A stretch of 12,343 bases of DNA. Origin: Sulfuritalea sp. GTDB lineage: Bacteria > Pseudomonadota > Gammaproteobacteria > Burkholderiales > Rhodocyclaceae. The notes beneath the pieces are model-generated. The model did not search any database. It was not told the origin of the DNA and saw nothing but the letters and a program-made list of their open reading frames with translations. The DNA is taken from the NCBI GenBank assembly GCA_022843505.1, contig JALHNN010000034.1, forward strand, positions 1 through 12,343. The letters run 5' to 3'. This document shows positions 7,362 through 12,343 of this stretch, piece by piece (the first letter of the stretch is position 1; each line of letters starts with the position of its first letter). The translations under genes were made by a program, and so were the position numbers.

Positions 7362-7412
7362 CGACAAAGTCTGGCGGGCGTTGCCCGCGACGTTTATGAA
7401 AAGGAGTCATCC

Positions 7413-8267
7413 ATGCGCGAAGCGCGAGTGAAGTGCCTGAGTGCCGCCGGTTTTCACCACATGGCCTATGTGGAGTGGGGCGATCCGGCCAACCCGCGGG
7501 TGCTGGTCTGCGTGCATGGCCTGACGCGCTGCGGGCGCGATTTCGACTTCCTCGCCCAGGCCATGGCCGGCGAGTACCGTGTGGTCTGCCCCGACATCGT
7601 CGGCCGCGGGCGCAGCGACTGGCTGCGTAACAAGTCGCTGTACGCGATCCCGCAGTACTGCGCGGACATCGCCACGCTGCTGGCGAAGCTCGGTGCCGAG
7701 AGCGTCGACTGGGTGGGCACCTCGATGGGCGGCCTGATCGGCATGGCGCTGGCGATCCAGCCGGAGACGCCGATCCGCAAGCTGGTGCTGAACGACGTCG
7801 GCCCGGTGATCACCGCCGCCTCGCTGGAGCGGATCGGCATGTACCTTGGCCGGGCACCGCGCTTCGACAGCATCGAACAGGTGGAGTCCGCGGTGCGCTT
7901 CGTGTCCCAGCCCTTCGGCCAGCTGACCGATGCCCAGTGGCGCCACCTGACGGTGCATGTGACGCGCCAGGCGGCCGACGGCAAGTTCGAGTTTGCCTAC
8001 GATCCGGGGATCGCCGAACCCTTCAAGGAGGTGTATGCCAATTGCGGCGGCAAGGACGTCGAAAGCTGGCCGCTCTACGACGCGATTACCTGTCCGACGC
8101 TGCTGCTGCGTGGCGCGAATTCCGACCTCCTGACGGCTGCGGCGGCCCAGGAAATGACGCAGCGCGGTCCGCGCGCCAGGCTGGTCGAGATTCCCGGTGT
8201 GGGACATGCGCCGATGATGCTCGACGATGCCCAGGTGGCTCCGGTGCGCGATTTCCTGCTGGCTTGA
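7413..8267 (+). CDS. Alpha/beta fold hydrolase
   Basis: A 284-residue soluble hydrolase of the alpha/beta fold, most likely an esterase or related enzyme; the substrate cannot be read from the sequence. The oxyanion-side motif is VCVHGLTRCGRDFD (32-45), and the nucleophile elbow is GTSMGG with Ser104. Asp238 in LLLRGANSDLL and His265 in VGHAPMML complete the catalytic triad. The segment between about 135 and 215 forms the variable cap. There is no signal peptide, so it is cytoplasmic. The start is set by AAGGAG at 7401-7406, six bases before the ATG; the in-frame extension upstream crosses the GC-rich hairpin and is not coding. It lies 85 bases after srkA and 177 before aorA, with hairpins on both sides, so it is probably its own transcription unit and any link with aldehyde metabolism is speculative. 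Confidence 0.92.
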   Translation: MREARVKCLSAAGFHHMAYVEWGDPANPRVLVCVHGLTRCGRDFDFLAQAMAGEYRVVCPDIVGRGRSDWLRNKSLYAIPQYCADIATLLAKLGAESVDWVGTSMGGLIGMALAIQPETPIRKLVLNDVGPVITAASLERIGMYLGRAPRFDSIEQVESAVRFVSQPFGQLTDAQWRHLTVHVTRQAADGKFEFAYDPGIAEPFKEVYANCGGKDVESWPLYDAITCPTLLLRGANSDLLTAAAAQEMTQRGPRARLVEIPGVGHAPMMLDDAQVAPVRDFLLA

Positions 8268-8275
8268 GCCAGCGG
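8256..8275 (+). terminator. Hairpin over the stop codon of the hydrolase gene
   Basis: GCTGGC (8258-8263) pairs with GCCAGC (8268-8273) around the loop TTGA. A T-G wobble and a C-G pair extend the stem to 8 bp. The stop codon TGA (8265-8267) sits in the loop. There is no following T-run, so termination is uncertain, but its place between two differently regulated units fits such a role. Confidence 0.35.
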
Positions 8276-8309
8276 CCGTTGAGGGGCAATGTCTTGGTGC
8301 GTCGCAGCA

Positions 8310-8356
8310 TCGAAAAATTTCGAAACCGAAATATTGTCGCCCTACAATAGGTGACA
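8310..8356 (+). promoter_or_regulatory. Probable promoter and operator of the aor operon
   Basis: An AT-rich island in otherwise GC-rich DNA lies 89-135 bases before aorA. It holds three CGAAA repeats (8311, 8321, 8327), the inverted repeat TCGAAA-AA-TTTCGA (8310-8323) and the palindrome TTTCGAAA (8318-8325). Next comes TATTGT-N6-ACAATA (8332-8349, perfect 6-bp arms), and TGTCGCC-N8-GGTGACA (8335-8356, one mismatch). TACAAT at 8343-8348 is a good -10 (5 of 6) and lies inside both of the last two repeats, so a protein bound there would cover the promoter. The -35 is weak. The leader from about 8356 to 8444 carries a 6-bp inverted repeat AGCGCC (8385-8390) with GGCGCT (8406-8411). Confidence 0.5.
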
Positions 8357-8444
8357 CTTCGCATATATCGAGCGCGGAGCCGCAAGCGCCGGGCGGCGTC
8401 GTATTGGCGCTGCCTATCGGCCTGCAATCACAACAGGAGGCATC

Positions 8445-8921
8445 ATGCAGAAATCGTTGCACATCGATCCCAATAAATGCACAGGCTGTCTGCAATGCGA
8501 GATGGCGTGCTCGTTCGAGAACCACGGGGTATTCAACATTTCCAAGTCGCGGATCAAGGTCTTCAGCTTCGAGCACGCGGGACGCAAGGTGCCCTACACC
8601 TGCACGCAGTGCGCCGAGGCGTGGTGCCTGAATGCCTGCCCGGTGGATGCCATCCGCATCGATGCCGGCACCGGCGCCAAGGTTGTGCACGAAGATGTCT
8701 GCGTCGGCTGCAAGGTCTGCACCATCGCCTGCCCGTTCGGCACCGTGAATTACGTGGCGGACAGCGGCAAGGTGCAGAAGTGCGACCTCTGCGGCGGCGA
8801 GCCGGCCTGTGCCGATGCCTGCCCGACCGGCGCCATCACCTACGTCGAGGCCAATTGGACGGGTCTGGACAAGATGCGGGCCTGGGCCGGCAAGACCGAC
8901 ACCCAACCGCGCGCTGCTTAA
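8445..8921 (+). CDS. aorA: AorA-type polyferredoxin, electron-transfer subunit of aldehyde oxidoreductase
   Basis: A 158-residue cytoplasmic iron-sulfur protein with 16 cysteines in four cluster motifs: Cys12-15-18-22, Cys53-56-61-65, Cys86-89-92-96 and Cys113-116-122-126, enough for four [4Fe-4S] clusters. The layout (CxxCxxCxxxC, CxxCxxxxCxxxC, CxxCxxCxxxC, CxxCxxxxxCxxxC) is that of HycB/NrfC-like electron-transfer subunits. In the A. aromaticum AOR, the small subunit AorA stacks into a filament and carries electrons along it; the position directly before the catalytic subunit gene makes the same role likely here. AGGAGG at 8435-8440 lies four bases before the ATG. The stop is 10 bases before aorB, so the two are certainly co-transcribed. 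No signal peptide or twin-arginine motif is present. The assignment rests on the neighbour; the domain alone would only say 4Fe-4S ferredoxin. Confidence 0.9.
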   Translation: MQKSLHIDPNKCTGCLQCEMACSFENHGVFNISKSRIKVFSFEHAGRKVPYTCTQCAEAWCLNACPVDAIRIDAGTGAKVVHEDVCVGCKVCTIACPFGTVNYVADSGKVQKCDLCGGEPACADACPTGAITYVEANWTGLDKMRAWAGKTDTQPRAA

Positions 8922-8931
8922 GGAGAGAGAC

Positions 8932-10779
8932 ATGGGCTGGACCAAAAAAATTCTGCGCGTCAATCTGAGCGACGGCAGCATCAAGAGCGAACCCCTCAAC
9001 ATGCAATGGGCCAAGGACTACCTCGGCCAGCGCGGGCTTGCGACAAAGTACTTTGTCGAGGAAGTCGACCCCAAGGTCGAACCGCTTTCCCCGGCCAACA
9101 AGCTGATCATGACCACCGGGCCGCTCACCGGCACGGCCGCCTCCACCGGCGGCCGCTACTCGGTCGTCACCAAGGGTGCCTTGACCAACGCCATCGCCTG
9201 TTCCAACTCCGGCGGCTACTTCGGTGCCGAACTCAAGTTTGCCGGCTGGGACATGATCATCTTCGAAGGCAAGAGCCCGAAGCCCGTTTATCTGTCGATC
9301 GAAGACGACAAGGTCGAACTGCGCGATGCCGCCCACCTGTGGGGCAAGACCGTCTTCCAGACCGAGGAGATCATCAAGAGCAGCCACCAGGATCCGCAGA
9401 CGCGCGTCTGCTCGATCGGTCGTGCCGGCGAGAACGGCGTCATGTTCGCCTGCATCGTCAATGACCTGCACCGCGCCGCCGGGCGTTCCGGCGTCGGCAC
9501 CGTGATGGGCAGCAAGAACCTCAAGGCTGTCGCCGTGCGCGGCACCAAGGGGGCGGCCCAGATCAAGGACCCGAAGGCCTTCATGGCCGCCGCCAAGGCC
9601 GCCAAGAAAGTACTCGCCGACAATCCCGTCACCGGCCAGGGCCTGCCCAAGTACGGCACCCAGGTGCTGATGAACGTGATCAACGAAATGGGCGCCATGC
9701 CCACCCGCAACCACCGCGACGTGCAGTTCGAGGATGCGCGCAAGATCTCGGGCGAGGCCATGCACGAGAAGCGTCCCACCGACGGCAAGACGCACCTGGT
9801 CACCAACAATGCCTGCTTCGGCTGCACCATCGCCTGCGGGCGCATCAGCAAGATCGACGAAACCCACTTCACGGTGGTCAACAAGCCGCAGTACTGGGGT
9901 GCTTCCGGCGGCCTCGAGTACGAAGCCGCCTGGGCCCTGGGCTCGGCCAACGGCGTGGGCGACCTGGAAGCCCTGCAATACGTGAATGTGCTGTGCAACG
10001 AAGACGGCATGGATCCGATCTCGTTTGGCGCCACCGTGGCCGCCGCCATGGAGCTTCACGACCTGGGCATCCTCACCAAGGAAAAGATCGGCATGGAGGC
10101 CCCCTTCGGCTCCGCCCAGGCCCTGGTCAAGCTCGCCGAGATGACCGCCGTGGGTGAAGGCTTCGGCAAGGAAATCGGCCTGGGTTCGGCGCGCATGTGC
10201 GCCAAGTACGGCAAGCCCGAGCTTTCCATGGGCGTCAAGAGCCAGGAATTCCCCGCCTACGACAGTCGCGGCATCCAGGGCATGGGCCTGACCTACGCTA
10301 CTTCCAATCGCGGCGCCTGCCACCTGCGCAGCTATACCGTCGCCTCGGAAGTGCTGGGCATTCCGGTCAAGACCGATCCGCTGGTCACCGAAGGCAAGGC
10401 CGATCTGGTCAAGGCCTTCCAGGACGCCACCGCCGTGTTCGATTCCTCGGGCACCTGCGTGTTCACTACCTTCGCCTGGACGCTGGCCGACCTGCAGCCG
10501 CAGTTGGCCGCCGCCTGCGAGGGCGAATGGACCATGGAAAGCCTGGCGACGCTGGGCGAGCGCATCTGGAACATGGAGCGGGTGTTCAACAACGCTGCCG
10601 GCTTCACCGCCAAGGACGACGACCTGCCGCCGCGACTGAAGACGGAGCCGGCCAAGACCGGTCCGGCCAAGGGGCTGGTCAGCGGCATCGACAAGATGCG
10701 TCCCGAGTACTATCAGGTCCGCGGCTGGACGCCGGAAGGCGTGCCGACTGCGGACACGCTGAAGCGGCTCGGCCTGTAA
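8932..10779 (+). CDS. aorB: Tungsten-containing aldehyde ferredoxin oxidoreductase, catalytic subunit
   Basis: Oxidises aldehydes to carboxylic acids at a tungsto-bispterin centre. Related bacterial enzymes also reduce acids, including with hydrogen as donor. The 615-residue protein covers the AOR N-terminal domain (about 1-205, beginning GWTKKILRVNLSDG) and the alpha-helical domains 2 and 3. The [4Fe-4S] ligands are Cys295, Cys298 and Cys302 in ACFGCTIAC plus Cys509 in FDSSGTCVF. The family DxxG-type pterin loops appear as NEDGMDPISFG and as Asp504 to Cys509. Glu329 (GGLEYEAAW) and His464 (GACHLRSYT) line up, by a constant offset from the cysteines, with the active-site Glu313 and His448 remembered for the Pyrococcus furiosus enzyme. 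AAGGAGAGAG just before ATG 8932 sets the start; the upstream frame lies in aorA. Tungsten rather than molybdenum is inferred from the family, not seen. Confidence 0.95.
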   Translation: MGWTKKILRVNLSDGSIKSEPLNMQWAKDYLGQRGLATKYFVEEVDPKVEPLSPANKLIMTTGPLTGTAASTGGRYSVVTKGALTNAIACSNSGGYFGAELKFAGWDMIIFEGKSPKPVYLSIEDDKVELRDAAHLWGKTVFQTEEIIKSSHQDPQTRVCSIGRAGENGVMFACIVNDLHRAAGRSGVGTVMGSKNLKAVAVRGTKGAAQIKDPKAFMAAAKAAKKVLADNPVTGQGLPKYGTQVLMNVINEMGAMPTRNHRDVQFEDARKISGEAMHEKRPTDGKTHLVTNNACFGCTIACGRISKIDETHFTVVNKPQYWGASGGLEYEAAWALGSANGVGDLEALQYVNVLCNEDGMDPISFGATVAAAMELHDLGILTKEKIGMEAPFGSAQALVKLAEMTAVGEGFGKEIGLGSARMCAKYGKPELSMGVKSQEFPAYDSRGIQGMGLTYATSNRGACHLRSYTVASEVLGIPVKTDPLVTEGKADLVKAFQDATAVFDSSGTCVFTTFAWTLADLQPQLAAACEGEWTMESLATLGERIWNMERVFNNAAGFTAKDDDLPPRLKTEPAKTGPAKGLVSGIDKMRPEYYQVRGWTPEGVPTADTLKRLGL

Positions 10780-10793
10780 TCGTGTAACGCCTT

Positions 10794-10820
10794 CGGGGGA
10801 CCGGCGTTGCCGGTCCCCCG
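10794..10820 (+). terminator. Strong hairpin between aorB and aorC (attenuator-like)
   Basis: A perfect 12-bp stem pairs CGGGGGACCGGC (10794-10805) with GCCGGTCCCCCG (10809-10820) around the loop GTT. It begins 14 bases after the aorB stop. No T-run follows, so full termination is unlikely. It fits partial termination or protection of the aorAB message from 3' decay inside the operon. Confidence 0.6.
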
Positions 10821-10832
10821 CTCGTTTCGAGG
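10821..10832 (+). promoter_or_regulatory. Small hairpin overlapping the aorC ribosome binding site
   Basis: CTCG (10821-10824) and CGAG (10828-10831) pair around TTT directly after the large hairpin. The only Shine-Dalgarno for aorC, GAGG at 10829-10832, lies mostly in this stem and is 9 bases from the ATG, a little far. This may lower aorC translation. With four pairs the stem is weak alone but could stack on the 12-bp hairpin. Confidence 0.35.
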
Positions 10833-10841
10833 ATATCCATC

Positions 10842-12095
10842 ATGAAACACGTCATCATTGGCAATGGCCCGACCGGCCTGGTGGCCGCCGAAACCCTGCG
10901 CCGCCTGCAACCCGACGCCGAGATCGCCCTGATCGGCGACGAAAAGGAACCGCCCTATTCGCGCATGGCGATTCCCTATTTCCTCCACGGCAACATCACC
11001 GAGGCCGGCACCCACCTGCGCAAGGCCCACGATCATTACGCCAAACACAAGATCCACCTGATCGAGGGGCGAGTCGCCAAGGTCGATCCGGCGGCGAAGC
11101 AGATCGAGTTCGCCAGCGGCGAGCGCCTGCCCTATGACACGCTGTTGATCGCCACCGGGTCGCGACCGATCATGCCGCCGGTGCCGGGTATCGACCTGCC
11201 CAATGTGCATACCTGCTGGACCATCGAGGATGCGCGCGCCATTGCCGCCAAGGCCAAGCCGGGCAGCCGCGTGCTGCAACTGGGCGCCGGTTTCATCGGC
11301 TGCATCATCATGGAATCGCTGGCCGTCCGCGGGGTTACGCTGACCGTGGTGGAAATGGGCGATCGCATGGTGCCGCGCATGATGACCGCCAAGGCCGGCG
11401 CCATGATCAAGGCCTGGGTCGAATCCAAGGGCGTCGCCGTCCATTGCAACGCCGCCATCACCGCCGTGACGCAAAAGGACGGCGCCCTGTCGGTGAAGCT
11501 CAGTACCGGCGGCGAACTGGCCGCCGACCTGGTGATCTGCGCCGCCGGCGTGCGTCCCAACATCGAGTTCCTTGCCGGCAGCGGCATCGCCATGGAGCGC
11601 GGTATTCGCGTCGACAACGCGATGCGCACCAGTGTCGCCGACATCTATGCGGCCGGCGACGTCGTCGAGGCGCCGGGCTTTCACACGGGCAAGCCCGAAC
11701 TGAATGCCATCCAGCCCAATGCTGCCGACCAGGCGCGCGTCGCCGCGCACAACATGGCCGGCGGGGCATCCAGCAGCAGTGGCAGCCTGGCGATCAACGT
11801 GCTCGACACCCTGGGCATGATCTCCACCAGCTTCGGCCAATGGCAGGGCGTGCCGGCCAGCGAGGGCGGTGCCGGCGTCGAACTCGTCGATGAAGCGCGT
11901 CATTGCTATCTGTCGCTGCAGTTCAAGGACGACATCGTGGTCGGCGCCACCAGCATCGGCTGGACCGACCATGTCGGGGCCTTGCGCGGCCTGGTGCAGA
12001 CCCAGGCCCGTCTCGGAGAGTGGAAGGCGCGGCTGCTGGCCGATCCGACGCAGTTCATGACCGCCTACCTGGCCACGGCGCAGAAGGCTGCCTGA
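10842..12095 (+). CDS. aorC: FAD-dependent NAD(P) oxidoreductase, AorC-type subunit of aldehyde oxidoreductase
   Basis: A 417-residue flavoprotein of the pyridine-nucleotide disulfide oxidoreductase fold that should pass electrons between the AorA clusters and NAD(P). The FAD-binding GxGxxG is GNGPTG at residues 7-12, followed by ATGSRP at 104-109. The NAD(P)-binding GxGxxG is GAGFIG at 148-153, and the second FAD motif is YAAGDVVE at 269-276. The cysteine used by CoA-disulfide reductases and NADH oxidases after the first FAD motif is absent: the segment reads PPYSRMAIPYF, with Met42. There is no redox disulfide, which fits an electron-transfer flavoprotein such as the NirB- or rubredoxin-reductase-like group. 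It lies 62 bases after aorB, the largest gap in this operon, and that gap is filled by hairpins. The stop is 5 bases before the MoaD-like gene. Specificity for NADH or NADPH is not assigned. Confidence 0.92.
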   Translation: MKHVIIGNGPTGLVAAETLRRLQPDAEIALIGDEKEPPYSRMAIPYFLHGNITEAGTHLRKAHDHYAKHKIHLIEGRVAKVDPAAKQIEFASGERLPYDTLLIATGSRPIMPPVPGIDLPNVHTCWTIEDARAIAAKAKPGSRVLQLGAGFIGCIIMESLAVRGVTLTVVEMGDRMVPRMMTAKAGAMIKAWVESKGVAVHCNAAITAVTQKDGALSVKLSTGGELAADLVICAAGVRPNIEFLAGSGIAMERGIRVDNAMRTSVADIYAAGDVVEAPGFHTGKPELNAIQPNAADQARVAAHNMAGGASSSSGSLAINVLDTLGMISTSFGQWQGVPASEGGAGVELVDEARHCYLSLQFKDDIVVGATSIGWTDHVGALRGLVQTQARLGEWKARLLADPTQFMTAYLATAQKAA

Positions 12096-12100
12096 CGGAC

Positions 12101-12343
12101 GTGGGCGCCAAGGTGACCTTCAAGCTCTTCGCCACGCTGCAGGACTACCTGCCGGCGGAGGCGAGGAAGACCAACGCGCTGGCCCTCGACCTTGAGCCCG
12201 GGACCACCGTGGCCCAGGTCGTCGAGCGCTTCGCCTTGCCGATCCGATTGGTCCACCTGGTTCTGATCGACGGTACCTTCATTGCGCCGGCCGATCGGGC
12301 CAACCGCGTGCTGAAGGATGGCGAAACTCTGGCCATCTGGCCG
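12101..12343 (+). CDS. MoaD/ThiS-family sulfur carrier-like protein (3' partial)
   Basis: The first 81 codons of a ubiquitin-fold protein of the MoaD/ThiS family, cut by the window end. MoaD donates sulfur for the dithiolene of molybdopterin, the same pterin that binds tungsten in AOR. The visible pattern fits: beta strand VTFKLFATLQDYLP, LDLEPGTTVAQVVERF with the conserved turn, HLVLIDGTFI, and the family end pattern VLKDGETLAIWP. The C-terminal Gly-Gly, needed to judge whether it is an active sulfur carrier, lies beyond base 12343. The start is probably GTG at 12101, 5 bases after the aorC stop; GTG at 12113 is the in-frame alternative, and no ATG is available. No strong Shine-Dalgarno is seen, so coupling to aorC is likely. 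MoaD-like genes are a regular companion of AOR operons, suggesting a dedicated cofactor-assembly role. Confidence 0.85.
   Translation, partial: MGAKVTFKLFATLQDYLPAEARKTNALALDLEPGTTVAQVVERFALPIRLVHLVLIDGTFIAPADRANRVLKDGETLAIWP

Noticed and set aside
8296..8308. Possible sigma-54 (-24/-12) promoter before aorA
   Set aside because: GG and GC are present but 9 rather than 10 bases apart, and the rest of the consensus is poor.
7407..9014. Open frame of 535 codons on the minus strand across the hydrolase gene, the aor promoter and aorA
   Set aside because: It crosses two well-supported genes and a promoter region, shows no family-like sequence and is a codon-bias shadow.
8836..10323. Open frame of 495 codons antisense to aorB
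   Set aside because: Ala/Gly/His-rich sequence without motifs, opposite a full-length AOR subunit.
10831..10838. Palindrome GGATATCC before aorC as an operator
   Set aside because: Eight bases is too short to support a call, and it overlaps the ribosome binding site region already explained.
10713..11972. Open frame of 419 codons antisense to aorC
   Set aside because: No recognisable domain; it crosses the intercistronic hairpins and an intact flavoprotein gene.

Overview
The window is GC-rich (roughly two thirds G+C by eye), densely coded and reads like a betaproteobacterial chromosome. The protein set (a LolC/LolD pair, a DUF2062 protein, ComEC, SrkA, and an AorABC-type aldehyde oxidoreductase operon like the one described in Aromatoleum aromaticum) points towards Rhodocyclales or a close relative. 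That placement is inference, not a phylogenetic result. I see no mobile element, CRISPR array, tRNA or rRNA, and no gene-free stretch longer than 264 bases.

Layout. (1) 1-1762, plus strand: the 3' part of a lipoprotein-releasing permease gene (lolC type), overlapping lolD by 8 bases. (2) 1759-3025, minus strand: a fumarylacetoacetate-hydrolase-family gene followed by a DUF2062 membrane protein gene. The latter ends tail-to-tail with lolD inside a shared CTAG. (3) 3290-3877, plus strand: a two-CBS-domain protein behind a 264-base divergent intergenic region. (4) 3960-7327, plus strand: comEC, then srkA. Both start codons sit exactly 7 bases after a CATAAT box and neither has a usable Shine-Dalgarno, which suggests leaderless transcripts. 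(5) 7413-8267, plus strand: an alpha/beta hydrolase behind a strong Shine-Dalgarno, with hairpins on both sides. (6) 8445-12343, plus strand: a tungsten aldehyde oxidoreductase operon. It holds a 16-cysteine polyferredoxin (aorA), the tungstopterin catalytic subunit (aorB), an FAD/NAD(P)-binding oxidoreductase (aorC) and a MoaD/ThiS-like protein cut off by the window end.

How the last region should work. AorB oxidises aldehydes to carboxylic acids (or runs in reverse) at a tungsto-bispterin site. Electrons pass through its own [4Fe-4S] cluster to the four clusters of AorA, then to FAD in AorC and on to a pyridine nucleotide. The MoaD-like protein probably serves pterin cofactor synthesis. In the A. 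aromaticum enzyme, AorAB protomers stack into a filament on one AorC. In this window a 12-bp GC-rich hairpin lies exactly between aorB and aorC, with a second small hairpin over the aorC ribosome binding site. This arrangement could set AorC below AorAB. The aorA upstream region is an AT-rich island with nested inverted repeats over a probable -10 box and is the best candidate regulatory site in the window.
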